From contig JAVBJN010000056.1 in assembly GCA_031546985.1 (NCBI GenBank), positions 10,183 through 74,182 on the forward strand: 64,000 nucleotides of DNA, given 5' to 3'. Within the stretch, counting starts at the first letter, position 1. Each line of letters begins with the position of its first letter. This document shows, piece by piece, positions 36,238 through 44,816 of this stretch. The translations under genes were made by a program, and so were the position numbers. The notes under the pieces are model-generated. The model ran no database searches and had not been told where the DNA came from. It saw nothing but the letters and a program-made list of their open reading frames with translations. This stretch comes from JAVBJN01 sp031546985 (lineage in GTDB: Bacteria > Bacteroidota > Bacteroidia > Chitinophagales > Chitinophagaceae).

Positions 36238-36663
36238 GTGCATAAAAAACTGAATCATATAGCAGAGATCGACGTAAGGTTTAACGAAGCCGATCCGTTG
36301 GGCATTGTGTGGCATGGCCATTACATCCGGTATTTCGAAGATGGCAGAGAGGCGTTTGGAAAAAAACACCAGCTCACCTACCTCGATTTTTACCGCAATG
36401 GCATTGTAGTGCCCATTGTGCAGGTACATTGCGATTTTAAGAGGGTACTGCGCTATGGCCACAGCATTCGGGTGCATACCACCTACATCAATTCGCCCGC
36501 TGCTAAAATGATTTTTGAATACAAAATATTCGATACCGCCAATGACGAGCTGGTTGCCACTGGTCGCAGCACCCAGGTGTTTATGACCAAGGAAACCCAC
36601 GAATTGTTGTTAACCGTTCCGCCCTTTATGGAAGCGTGGAAAGAAAAATGGCTGAGTGATTAA
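36238..36663 (+). CDS. Hotdog acyl-thioesterase (YbgC/4HBT type)
   Basis: The 141-residue protein, with GTG start, contains the 4HBT signature region RFNEADPLGIVWHGHYIRYFEDGREAFG (quoted in pieces: ADPLGIVWHGHYIRYFEDG), with the catalytic Asp in ADPLG. It hydrolyses acyl-CoA or acyl-ACP thioesters. In aryl-polyene-type loci such a protein may release stalled or finished chains from the ACP. Its stop codon TAA overlaps the ATG of the next ketosynthase gene by one base, so the two are translationally coupled. Confidence 0.88.
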   Translation: MHKKLNHIAEIDVRFNEADPLGIVWHGHYIRYFEDGREAFGKKHQLTYLDFYRNGIVVPIVQVHCDFKRVLRYGHSIRVHTTYINSPAAKMIFEYKIFDTANDELVATGRSTQVFMTKETHELLLTVPPFMEAWKEKWLSD

Positions 36664-37808
36664 TGGAGCGGAATGTGTACTGGAACGCGCACGCGTTGGT
36701 TTCTCCCCTGGGCAATACGGCTGCAGCTAATTTCGATGCCATGCTGGCCGGGCAATTGGGCGTAAAAGCTATAACCGATACTTCGGTGTGGCCTGCGCCA
36801 CTGTTTGCCTCCAAAATAAACCGGGGTGTGATGCAGGAGGCAGGCGCTCCGACAGAATTTACCTTTTTTGAACAATTGCTTTGGCTAGCCGGGAAAAACA
36901 CCTTGGCCAATGCCGCTTTTATGCCCGATGCGGGTAGAACGCTGGTTATCGTATCCAGCACCAAAGGAAATATTGAAGCTATTGAAAACCTGGCTTCCGG
37001 TGCCCGTGGCTTCGATGCTTTCGGACTTGCCCAAAGTGCCTGTAAAGTAGCTGCTGCACTAGGATTTACGCAAGAACCGCTGGTTATCTCCAACGCCTGT
37101 ATTTCTGGTGTAATGACGTTAATGACAGGCTCCCGGTATATCCAATCGGGCAGTTACGATCATGTGCTGGTGCTGGGTGCCGATGTGCTCAGTTATTTCG
37201 TACTCAGTGGTTTCAACAGTTTCCTGGCGCTAAGCGATGGGCCTTGCCGCCCGTTCGATGCAGATCGCAAAGGCATCAACCTCGGCGAAGCCGCAGGCGG
37301 TGTTTTATTGTCGGTAAATCCCTCTGCCGAAACCGCGCAGGTGCTGGTAAAAGGAGCCGCTGTAACCAACGATGCCAACCATATTTCCGGGCCATCGCGC
37401 TCCGGAGCCGAGCTGGCCGATGCCATTACCAAAGCATTAAAACAGGCTGGTATGCAACCCGGCCAGATCGATCATATTTCCGCCCACGGCACGGCCACAC
37501 CTTATAATGATGAAATGGAAACCAAAGCCTTTCACCATGCAGGTGTGCAACATGCACCCGTAACCAGCCTCAAAGGATACTTTGGGCATACGCTGGGCGC
37601 TGCCGGTATTATAGAAAGCATTATCGGAGTGATGAGCCTGCGCCACCAGGTGCTGCTGCCCACACCCGGATATCATATGCATGGTGTAAGTTTGCCGGTA
37701 ACGGTAACCACCGCTGTGCAACAAGCCTCTTTGCAAACCCTGCTGAAAACCGCTTCGGGATTCGGTGGGTGCAATGCGGCTTTAATTCTTGAAAAGCAAA
37801 TGAATTAA
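36663..37808 (+). CDS. Beta-ketoacyl-ACP synthase, divergent, catalytic triad intact
   Basis: The 381-residue KAS-fold protein retains all three catalytic residues: Cys146 in SNACISGVM, His275 in ISAHGTATPYND and His309 in KGYFGHTLGAAG. It is more divergent at the N-terminus (MERNVYWNAHALVSPLG) than the other two intact synthases in the locus. The role may be a specific elongation or initiation step, as with ApeR in aryl-polyene clusters. It is coupled to the thioesterase upstream and lies 18 bp from the methyltransferase downstream. Confidence 0.9.
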   Translation: MERNVYWNAHALVSPLGNTAAANFDAMLAGQLGVKAITDTSVWPAPLFASKINRGVMQEAGAPTEFTFFEQLLWLAGKNTLANAAFMPDAGRTLVIVSSTKGNIEAIENLASGARGFDAFGLAQSACKVAAALGFTQEPLVISNACISGVMTLMTGSRYIQSGSYDHVLVLGADVLSYFVLSGFNSFLALSDGPCRPFDADRKGINLGEAAGGVLLSVNPSAETAQVLVKGAAVTNDANHISGPSRSGAELADAITKALKQAGMQPGQIDHISAHGTATPYNDEMETKAFHHAGVQHAPVTSLKGYFGHTLGAAGIIESIIGVMSLRHQVLLPTPGYHMHGVSLPVTVTTAVQQASLQTLLKTASGFGGCNAALILEKQMN

Positions 37809-37826
37809 CCCTGACAAAAACCTGAG

Positions 37827-38921
37827 ATGCAGCCAGAAACAAAACAGCAGACCGAACCATTCTTTACAGAAGATAATTTAACCGCATTGGAAGCCATTGA
37901 GAAAGCACAGCTGATCGCTTTTGCACCTTATGTTTTTCAGGCCACCAAAACCCTGAGAGATACCGGTATTCTTAAAATGGTAGCCGAAGCCCGCAGAACG
38001 GGGCTTACGCAGGATGTTATTGTGCAGCAATCCGGTTTGTCGGAGTATGGTGTGCGGGTATTGCTCGAAGCCGGTCTGGGTATCGGGTTATTCATCATTA
38101 AAGAAGACAAATACTTTATTACCAAAACGGCTTATTTCATCCTCAACGATGAAATGACCCGTGTAAATATGGATTTTTCGCAGGACATCTGCTACAAAGG
38201 CGCTTACGAGCTGGAAGAGAGTATTCGCAATGGTAAGCCCGAGGGGTTGAAATACCTGGGCCCCTGGGATACCATTTACGAAGGTCTGAGCATTTTAAAC
38301 GAACCTGCCAAAAGCAGCTGGTTCAATTTCGACCATTTCTACTCCGATAAGGCATTTCCCGATGCGTTGCCAGTAGTGTTCGAAAACAAGCCCAAACGTA
38401 TTTTGGATATTGGCGGCAACACCGGTAAATGGACCTTGCAGTGCCTGCTGCACGATGCGGATGTAACCATGGCCATTATGGACTTGCCGGGCCAGCTTAA
38501 TATGGCCAAGCAAAACCTGGAAGAGAAAGGACTCAGCCACCGGGTAGAGTTTATCGAAAACAACGTGCTCGACGAGTCGCAGCCTTTCCCCAAAGGGTTT
38601 GATGTAATCTGGATGAGCCAGTTTCTCGATTGCTTCTCCGAAGCCGAAATTACTTCTATCCTCAAACGTTGTTACGATGCGCTGGGCGAAAACGGCCGCG
38701 TATTTATCAACGAAACCTTCTGGGATCGCCAGCGGTTTAAAGCATCGGCATTCAGTTTGCAGATGACCTCCTTGTATTTCACCACACAGGCCAATGGCAA
38801 TAGCCAGATGTACCATACTGCTACCTTCCTGAAGTGTGTACACGCAGCAGGTTTTGAAGTGGTAAAACAAAGCGACGAGATAGGCATCAGCCATACCATT
38901 ATGGAATGCCGTAAAAAATAA
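37827..38921 (+). CDS. SAM-dependent O-methyltransferase-like protein
   Basis: The 364-residue protein has a winged-helix-like N-terminal domain (about 20-110, with LTQDVIVQQSGLSEYGVRVLLEAGLG), as in dimeric plant-type and actinobacterial O-methyltransferases. Its C-terminal Rossmann domain has the SAM motif ILDIGGNTGKW (about 192-202), an acidic MDLPGQ loop and WMSQFLDCF. This architecture acts on small phenolics and polyketides, so methylation of the aryl ring or a ring precursor is plausible. Flexirubin-type pigments differ in ring methylation, which fits. Operon member, 96 bp before the flavoprotein gene. Confidence 0.87.
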   Translation: MQPETKQQTEPFFTEDNLTALEAIEKAQLIAFAPYVFQATKTLRDTGILKMVAEARRTGLTQDVIVQQSGLSEYGVRVLLEAGLGIGLFIIKEDKYFITKTAYFILNDEMTRVNMDFSQDICYKGAYELEESIRNGKPEGLKYLGPWDTIYEGLSILNEPAKSSWFNFDHFYSDKAFPDALPVVFENKPKRILDIGGNTGKWTLQCLLHDADVTMAIMDLPGQLNMAKQNLEEKGLSHRVEFIENNVLDESQPFPKGFDVIWMSQFLDCFSEAEITSILKRCYDALGENGRVFINETFWDRQRFKASAFSLQMTSLYFTTQANGNSQMYHTATFLKCVHAAGFEVVKQSDEIGISHTIMECRKK

Positions 38922-39017
38922 ATCAACCCGGAATGGCTCAGCACAAGCCGTTTCGCCAATAGGGCCGCTGCCCGGCACAAGCAGCGGAACCTGAAACAAG
39001 CAAGCAAATAAAATCTA

Positions 39018-40271
39018 TTGAACATGCAGCACGTTATTAAAACAGATGTACTGGTTATCGGTGCCGGCCCTTCGGGAACGGTAGCAGCGGCCATCATCAA
39101 AAAAGCAGGGTATAAAGTAGAGATTGTAGAAAAACTGAAGTTTCCACGCTTTGTAATTGGCGAGAGCCTCTTGCCCCGTTGTATGGAAGCGCTGGAAGAA
39201 GCCGGTTTCCTCGAAGCGATCAAAGCCAAAGGATTCCAGGAAAAATTCGGAGCCAAGTTTGTGAAAGACGGGCAGATCTGTGATTTCCGTTTCGAAGACC
39301 AGTTTACCAATGGGTACAACTGGACCTGGCAGGTGCCCCGTGCCGATTTTGACCATACGCTGGCTACCTGCTGCGAGGATATGGGTATTCCTGTACGGTA
39401 CGAAACCGAAGTAACCGCCATTCAGTTTAATGAAGACGGCTCTTCTGTAACTACGGTTAAAGATATAGACGGCAACGAACATACCATCGAAGCGCGTTTT
39501 GTGGTAGATGGCAGCGGCTACGGCCGTGTGATTCCCAGCCTGTTTGGGCTCGATAAACCATCGGGACAAAAAGGACGCAAAACATTGTTTGCACATATTG
39601 TAGATACCAAACGCAGCATGGCCCACGAGCCTAACCGCATTACCGTTTACATCCACAAAGAGCGAACCTGGATATGGGTTATCCCGTTCTCCAATGGCAA
39701 TACCTCTGTGGGTTTTGTAAGCGATCCTGAATTCTTTGAAGGATTTACCGGCACGCCCGAAGAAATGTACCGCGAAATGCTGAGCCTCGAACCCGAGCTG
39801 GCAGCCCGTTTTGAAGGCGCCGAGCTGGTGTTTGAGCCCCGTACGCTGCAAAGCTGGAGCACCACCGCCGATAAGTTCTTTGGCAATGGTTATGTGCTTA
39901 CCGGCAATGTAACCGAGTTTCTCGATCCTATTTTCTCATCGGGCGTAACCCTGGCTACCGTATCGGCACAAAACGCCGCACACCTGGTTATTCGCCAGTT
40001 GCAGGGCGAGACCATCGATTGGGAAAAAGAATACATGGAACCCACCATGCAGGGTGTAAATACGTTTAGAACGTATGTAAACAGCTGGTACGATGGTACT
40101 TTGTTTACCATCTTCTTTACCAAAGACCCTAATATCCACATGAAAAACCAGATCTGCTCTGTGCTGGCCGGTTACGTGTGGGATACCAATAACCCGTTTG
40201 TGAAAAACTCCGAGCGCTCTGTAAAGACCCTCGCGAATTTTATCATCGAAATGGAGAAAACCGACGCGTAG
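39018..40271 (+). CDS. FAD-dependent oxidoreductase of the flavin halogenase group
   Basis: The 417-residue flavoprotein has the FAD-binding VIGAGPSGTVAA (about 13-24), GESLLPRC, the KFGAKF segment (Lys76, Lys80), the WIWVIP stretch (Trp218 to Pro223) and DPIFSSGV. The WxWxIP motif and the KxGAxF lysine region are hallmarks of FADH2-dependent halogenases acting on carrier-bound or phenolic substrates. Ring-halogenated aryl polyenes (brominated xanthomonadins; chlorinated flexirubins as I recall) make halogenation of the 4-hydroxyphenyl head plausible. Some cluster members of this family may be hydroxylases instead. No flavin reductase gene stands beside it. Confidence 0.82.
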   Translation: MNMQHVIKTDVLVIGAGPSGTVAAAIIKKAGYKVEIVEKLKFPRFVIGESLLPRCMEALEEAGFLEAIKAKGFQEKFGAKFVKDGQICDFRFEDQFTNGYNWTWQVPRADFDHTLATCCEDMGIPVRYETEVTAIQFNEDGSSVTTVKDIDGNEHTIEARFVVDGSGYGRVIPSLFGLDKPSGQKGRKTLFAHIVDTKRSMAHEPNRITVYIHKERTWIWVIPFSNGNTSVGFVSDPEFFEGFTGTPEEMYREMLSLEPELAARFEGAELVFEPRTLQSWSTTADKFFGNGYVLTGNVTEFLDPIFSSGVTLATVSAQNAAHLVIRQLQGETIDWEKEYMEPTMQGVNTFRTYVNSWYDGTLFTIFFTKDPNIHMKNQICSVLAGYVWDTNNPFVKNSERSVKTLANFIIEMEKTDA

Positions 40272-40904
40272 TTGAACACTGCTGAATTATATATTACCCA
40301 TCGTGTACGCATTGGCAACAAGGGCATAGCGCTCAACGGCCAGGTGTACACAACGTTTGATGCCAATATTCCGGTAGCGGAGTCGTTGGGTGCGGCTTAC
40401 CGCCAACTGGAGCAGCCTTACCCCAAGTTCTTTAAAATGGATTTGTTAAGTAAGCTGGGTTGGCTGGCGGTAGAAGTAGTAAAGGCCGGAGGCTGGCGTG
40501 TTGCTGCGTACGAACCTTCGGCTGTGGCTATGGTGGTGGCCAACCAGCATTCCAGCAACGAAACCGATCTCAACTATTGGGAAAGCACCAGGCAAGTGCC
40601 CAGTCCGGCGCTGTTTGTATACACGCTGCCCAATATTGTGCTGGGAGAAATAAGTATCCGTAACGGGCTCAAAGGTGAGCAAGCCTTTCTGATTCAGGAT
40701 GCGTTTAACGGAGAGCAGTTACTCGAATACGTGCAATCTGTTTTTGCCGCTGGCAATACCGGCGCTTGTATTGCAGGATGGCTCGATGTATGGCAGGGAG
40801 CGGTAGACGCTTTCCTGGTGATTATTGAAAAAGTGAAGGACGGCGCAACAATAACTAGCGCCACACAATTAAAGAATTTATACAACGAAGAGATATGGAA
40901 CTGA
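40272..40904 (+). CDS. Ketosynthase-like half protein without catalytic Cys (thiolase-fold N-terminal domain only)
   Basis: The 210-residue product starts at a TTG directly after the TAG of the halogenase-like gene and ends 10 bases inside the ACP gene. Its order of segments follows the N-terminal half of a KAS: MDLLSKLGWLAVEVVKAGG, then VAMVVANQHSSNETDLNYWEST, then SPALFVYTLPNIVLGEISIRNGL. Where a KAS has its nucleophile Cys, this protein has IQDAFNGEQLL, and the C-terminal half with both His residues is absent. It resembles the single-domain chain-length-factor-like proteins of aryl-polyene clusters. It is probably a structural partner, not a truncated pseudogene, because its tight spacing is kept. 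Confidence 0.68.
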   Translation: MNTAELYITHRVRIGNKGIALNGQVYTTFDANIPVAESLGAAYRQLEQPYPKFFKMDLLSKLGWLAVEVVKAGGWRVAAYEPSAVAMVVANQHSSNETDLNYWESTRQVPSPALFVYTLPNIVLGEISIRNGLKGEQAFLIQDAFNGEQLLEYVQSVFAAGNTGACIAGWLDVWQGAVDAFLVIIEKVKDGATITSATQLKNLYNEEIWN

Positions 40905-41155
40905 ACGAACTGATGCAGCAATTGAAACAACAGATCATTGACCAGCTGAACCTGCAGGATGTAAAACCTGCCGATATTGGCGACGATATGAGCCTGTTTG
41001 GTGACGGACTGGGACTCGATAGCATCGATGCCCTTGAAATGATTGTGCTGCTGCAGCAACAATACGGATTGAAACTGGCCAATGGCGAAGACGGACCTAA
41101 AGTATTTAAAACCGTGCGCACCATTGCCGAGTACATTCAAGCCAATAAAGTGTAA
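40895..41155 (+). CDS. Acyl carrier protein (pigment block II)
   Basis: The 86-residue protein has Ser43 in LGLDSIDALEMIVLL as phosphopantetheine site and an extended acidic loop (DDMSLFGDGLG) before it. It differs from the block I ACP (27035), so the locus encodes two distinct carriers, as aryl-polyene clusters do (ApeE and ApeF). It overlaps the upstream frame by 10 bp and the next ketosynthase starts 3 bp after its stop. Confidence 0.93.
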   Translation: MELNELMQQLKQQIIDQLNLQDVKPADIGDDMSLFGDGLGLDSIDALEMIVLLQQQYGLKLANGEDGPKVFKTVRTIAEYIQANKV

Positions 41156-41158
41156 ACC

Positions 41159-42358
41159 ATGAGCAGCCGGATCTGTATCTGCGGGCTGGGTGTGGTTACT
41201 GCTATCGGGCGCGATGTGCCCGGGAACCTGCATGCGCTCCGCAATGGCAAAGCCGGTGTGGGTACGGCCCGCATCCTGGAAACGGTGCACCGCAACGATT
41301 GGCCGGTAGCCGAAGTGCCTTACAGTAATGAAGAGCTGGCCGCTATGAGTGGTGGCAATGCCGCCTGGCCACGCACCGCCTTGCTCAGTATGCTGGCTGC
41401 CCGCGAAGCTTTGCAGGACGCGCATTTACCCGAAGGGAAAAATACACGTACCGGTTTTATCTCTGCCAATTCGGTAGGAGGGATGGAGCGTACAGAGTAT
41501 TTCTACCCGGCATTTAAAACCGATCCTGCCCAGGGGCAAATGAAAGATGTGCTGCATCACGAATGCGGCGCGGTAACCGAACTGGTAGCCGATGCCTTGC
41601 AGATCAACGATTTTATAACCACGGTAAGCACCGCTTGCTCATCCTCTGCCAACAGTCTTATGCTGGGCGCGAGAATGATTAAGCAGAACAAACTGGATGT
41701 AGTACTAGCCGGAGGGGCCGATGCGCTGAGCCGCTTTACCCTCAACGGTTTTAGCACACTCATGATTCTCGACAAAGCCCATTGTACCCCTTTCGATGCC
41801 AATCGTAAAGGGCTCAACCTCGGCGAAGGTGCAGGCTACGTGGTGCTGGTAAAAGAAGATCTGGCCCGGGAATGGGGCTTGCAGGTATATGGCTACCTCA
41901 GCGGCTATGCCAATGCCAACGATGCTTACCACCAAACGGCTTCATCGCCCGAAGGGAAAGGCAACCTGCTGGCCATGACCGCCGCTTTGCAAATGAGCGG
42001 GTTACAGGCTTCCGATATCCAATACATCAATGCGCATGGCACAGGTACGGCCAATAACGACCTGTCGGAAGGCACCGCGGTAATGCAGCTTTTTGGCAAT
42101 AATGTGCCCATGCTTAGTTCTACCAAAGCCTTTACGGGCCATACATTGGGCGCATGTGGCGGTATAGAAGCCGTGTATGCCATGCTGGCTATTGCGCAAG
42201 GCATTGTATACCCCAACCTCAATTTTACAGAGCGTATACCCGAGCTTAGTTTTGATCCGGTTACGGAGCTTAAAGAAGGGCAGGACATCCGCAATGTGCT
42301 GAGCAACTCCTTTGGTTTTGGAGGCAATTGTTCGGCGCTGGTATTCTCTAAAAGTTAA
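41159..42358 (+). CDS. Beta-ketoacyl-ACP synthase (FabF-like) of the pigment cluster
   Basis: The 399-residue protein shows Cys160 in STACSSSANSL, His293 in INAHGTGTANND and His328 in KAFTGHTLGACGG, a full KAS triad, plus the FabF-like end NSFGFGGNCSALVF. It lies between an ACP (3 bp upstream) and the catalytically dead KAS-like protein (13 bp downstream). That arrangement is the same as the KS-alpha/KS-beta pair of type II polyketide systems and the ApeO/ApeC pair. It is the best candidate for the main chain-elongating synthase. Confidence 0.93.
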   Translation: MSSRICICGLGVVTAIGRDVPGNLHALRNGKAGVGTARILETVHRNDWPVAEVPYSNEELAAMSGGNAAWPRTALLSMLAAREALQDAHLPEGKNTRTGFISANSVGGMERTEYFYPAFKTDPAQGQMKDVLHHECGAVTELVADALQINDFITTVSTACSSSANSLMLGARMIKQNKLDVVLAGGADALSRFTLNGFSTLMILDKAHCTPFDANRKGLNLGEGAGYVVLVKEDLAREWGLQVYGYLSGYANANDAYHQTASSPEGKGNLLAMTAALQMSGLQASDIQYINAHGTGTANNDLSEGTAVMQLFGNNVPMLSSTKAFTGHTLGACGGIEAVYAMLAIAQGIVYPNLNFTERIPELSFDPVTELKEGQDIRNVLSNSFGFGGNCSALVFSKS

Positions 42359-42371
42359 ACTTACTGGCAGC

Positions 42372-43424
42372 ATGGCTGTTTATATTAAAGGCATAGCAAG
42401 TATTACCGCACAGCATACGTTCCATAAAGAACAATGGCTGCAACCTGTAGAGGTAGCTGCGGTAACCCGTATGCCCACCATTGAGCCGGATTATAAAGCC
42501 TTTATCGCACCCATGCAGATCCGCCGGATGAGCAAAGTGGTAAAGATGGGCGTAGCGGCAGGTATGCAGGCCTTGAAAGATGCCAATGTTACCTTGCCCG
42601 ATGCTATTACGATAGGTACGGCTTATGGCTGCCTCGAAGATACCGAGGTGTTTCTCTCCAAAATGCTGGCGCAGCAGGAAGAGATGCTTACACCTACCGC
42701 ATTCATACAATCTACCCACAATACCATTGCAGGGCAAATCGCGCTCATGCTGGGTTGCAACGCGCATAACCTCACCTATGTGCAGCGGGGCCTCTCATTC
42801 GAAACGGCTTTGCTCGAAAGTCTGTTGCTGCTGGGCGAGAATCCCAACCAGCATATTCTTTGTGGCGGTATTGATGAAATGACTGCAACCGTACAAGCCA
42901 TTTTGCAACGGGCCGGAGCCTACAGAACAGCGCCTGCATTGTCGGATCAGTTGTTGGCACAACCGTTGCAGGGTGCAATTGCCGGAGATGGTGCCAATTG
43001 TATGGTGCTGGGTAGCGATGCCAACGGCGCTTATGCCCAGGTGGTGGATATGATTACTTTCAACAAGCCCTACACCACAGAAAAAATACAAGAAAAGATC
43101 GGCGCCTTTTTGCAACAGCATGCTTTAACGCTTAACACTGTAGACGCGGTAATTGCAGGTTACAATGGCGATGCTAAAAACGATAAGGTGTACCACAATG
43201 TATTGGCCAATAATACCAATGTAATCGGGTATAAACACATGACAGGTGAGTATCCCACGGCATCGACCTTTGCTATGGTGCTGGGCGCACAAATGTTGCA
43301 CGGCGCTGCGGTACCCGATGCCTGGTATGTGCGGAAGGGACAACCAGCGCAACCCCGCAACCTGCTCATCTGGAACCATTATAAAAATTATTATCATTCC
43401 TTAATCCTGTTAAGGGCATGTTAA
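42372..43424 (+). CDS. Chain-length-factor-like ketosynthase homologue, catalytic residues lost
   Basis: From the ATG at 42372 the 350-residue protein follows the KAS fold (MQIRRMSKVVKMGVAAG; QSTHNTIAGQIALML), but the nucleophile region reads YVQRGLS (136-142) with no Cys. The first His motif reads AGYNGDAKND (His to Gly) and the second reads KHMTGE (His to Glu293). It therefore cannot condense and should act as the beta subunit of a heterodimer with the synthase at 41159. Such a partner sets chain length in type II polyketide and aryl-polyene systems. Its end overlaps the next gene by 7 bp. Confidence 0.85.
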   Translation: MAVYIKGIASITAQHTFHKEQWLQPVEVAAVTRMPTIEPDYKAFIAPMQIRRMSKVVKMGVAAGMQALKDANVTLPDAITIGTAYGCLEDTEVFLSKMLAQQEEMLTPTAFIQSTHNTIAGQIALMLGCNAHNLTYVQRGLSFETALLESLLLLGENPNQHILCGGIDEMTATVQAILQRAGAYRTAPALSDQLLAQPLQGAIAGDGANCMVLGSDANGAYAQVVDMITFNKPYTTEKIQEKIGAFLQQHALTLNTVDAVIAGYNGDAKNDKVYHNVLANNTNVIGYKHMTGEYPTASTFAMVLGAQMLHGAAVPDAWYVRKGQPAQPRNLLIWNHYKNYYHSLILLRAC

Positions 43425-44188
43425 CCTTCAGGCCAGTAACCTGGTTGTACCTGCTGGTAACGGCGGTATTGCTGGTGCCGGTGTTGCAGGGCGCTGCTAG
43501 CTGGTATTGGCTGTTGTTGCCTTTGCTGGTGTACATTTCGGTGTTGGTGCCTGCGGCAATGAAGATCCAATGGAATTTTTTTGTGCAGGGCATACACCAG
43601 GGTAAGGGATCGCAAAAGCAGGTAGCATTAACCTTCGATGATGGGCCTGCGGCTTACACTGGTACCATTTTAGATATACTACAGGCACAACAGGTGCCTG
43701 CAGCTTTTTTCCTGATCGGGAAAAATATACAGGCTGGCGAGGCACTGGTGCAGCGCATGGTTGCAGAAGGGCACCTGGTGGGCAACCATAGTTTTGAACA
43801 CGGTTTTGGGTTCGATCTTAAATCGGCCAAAAGCATGCTCAGCGAGTTGCGGCTCACCGATAGCCTGGTTAAAGAACTTACCGGTAAACAGGTTCGTTGG
43901 TTTCGTCCGCCATATGGTGTTACCAATCCCAATGTGGCCAAAGCCGCTGTTAAAGGTGGGTACAAGGTTATAGGCTGGAGCCTGCGCAGCCTCGATACGG
44001 TGGCTAAAGAGCCAGCAGCTTTATTGCAACGCCTGCAGCATTTAACCCATGCCGGGGCCATTGTATTGCTGCACGATAGTTGTGCCATTACGGCTGAGGT
44101 ATTGCCCGCTTATATCCAATGGCTTAAAACCAACGGCTACCAGGTGGTAGCTTTAGATAAACTGATTCAACATTCGCCCTATGCGTAA
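43418..44188 (+). CDS. Polysaccharide deacetylase-family protein, membrane anchored
   Basis: The 256-residue protein has two N-terminal hydrophobic helices (about 8-25 and 30-47) and a NodB-homology domain with TFDDGP (72-77), the metal motif HSFEH (124-128), RPPYG (163-167) and a C-terminal LLHDS. All catalytic Asp and His residues are present, so it should be an active metal-dependent deacetylase facing the periplasm. Related genes recur in flexirubin loci, but the substrate there is not known to me. It could trim an acylated lipid or sugar acceptor, or act on the envelope. Confidence 0.85.
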   Translation: MLTFRPVTWLYLLVTAVLLVPVLQGAASWYWLLLPLLVYISVLVPAAMKIQWNFFVQGIHQGKGSQKQVALTFDDGPAAYTGTILDILQAQQVPAAFFLIGKNIQAGEALVQRMVAEGHLVGNHSFEHGFGFDLKSAKSMLSELRLTDSLVKELTGKQVRWFRPPYGVTNPNVAKAAVKGGYKVIGWSLRSLDTVAKEPAALLQRLQHLTHAGAIVLLHDSCAITAEVLPAYIQWLKTNGYQVVALDKLIQHSPYA

Positions 44189-44816
44189 ACTCATATTTGT
44201 AATGGCCGGTTTGTTGTGCGCGTTGTACACGTTTGCACAGCCTGCCGGATTTAAGAAAGTAGCCAACGACGCGGCTTTCAGGCAGTCTTTTACCAAAGCC
44301 ACGCAAGAAACCCAAACCATCGAAAGCGATTTTACGCAGGTAAAAGAACTCTCCATGCTGTCTGAAAAAGTAAATTCAAAAGGGAAATTCTATTATAAGA
44401 AAGACAGCAAGGTGCGCATCGAATACACACAGCCCTATTTCTACCTGATGGTGATGAATGCCGGGCAGGTAATGGTAAAAGACGACCAGAAGAAAAATAC
44501 CATTAATGCCAAGAGCAATAAAATGATGCAGTCTGTAAACCAGGTGATGCTCGATTGCGTGCGCGGCACGGCTTTCCAGAACAAAGACCTGCAAACCACG
44601 GTGTTTGAAAGCAATAAAGAATACCTGCTTGATCTAAAGCCGGTAAACGCCGCGTTGAAAAACCTGATGGGTGCCATACAGGTGTATATGGATAAGACAA
44701 GTTTTGAAGTAACCCGGTTAACGATTGTAGAGAAGGGCGGCGATAAAACCACCATGACCTTCTTTAACCGGCATAACAATAAAACCCTGAGCGATGCGCT
44801 TTTTGCTGTTAAGTAG
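44181..44816 (+). CDS. LolA-like periplasmic lipoprotein/lipid carrier
   Basis: The 211-residue product has a signal peptide (MRKLIFVMAGLLCALYTFAQ) and the LolA pattern: TIESDFTQVKELSMLSEKVNSKGKF (in part SDFTQVKELSML), then RIEYTQPYFYLMV and FEVTRLTIVEKGGDKTTMTF. LolA carries lipoproteins across the periplasm. Aryl-polyene clusters encode a dedicated LolA-like protein (ApeL) that probably carries the pigment lipid. It overlaps both neighbours, so it is a fixed part of the pigment operon. Confidence 0.88.
   Translation: MRKLIFVMAGLLCALYTFAQPAGFKKVANDAAFRQSFTKATQETQTIESDFTQVKELSMLSEKVNSKGKFYYKKDSKVRIEYTQPYFYLMVMNAGQVMVKDDQKKNTINAKSNKMMQSVNQVMLDCVRGTAFQNKDLQTTVFESNKEYLLDLKPVNAALKNLMGAIQVYMDKTSFEVTRLTIVEKGGDKTTMTFFNRHNNKTLSDALFAVK

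Noticed and set aside
39015..39851. 278-codon minus-strand frame
   Set aside because: It is antisense to the well-supported halogenase-like gene.
40272..40904. Frameshifted or truncated ketosynthase pseudogene
   Set aside because: The frame is intact, the spacing to both neighbours is tight, and no remnant of the C-terminal KAS half follows; the ACP gene starts inside it.
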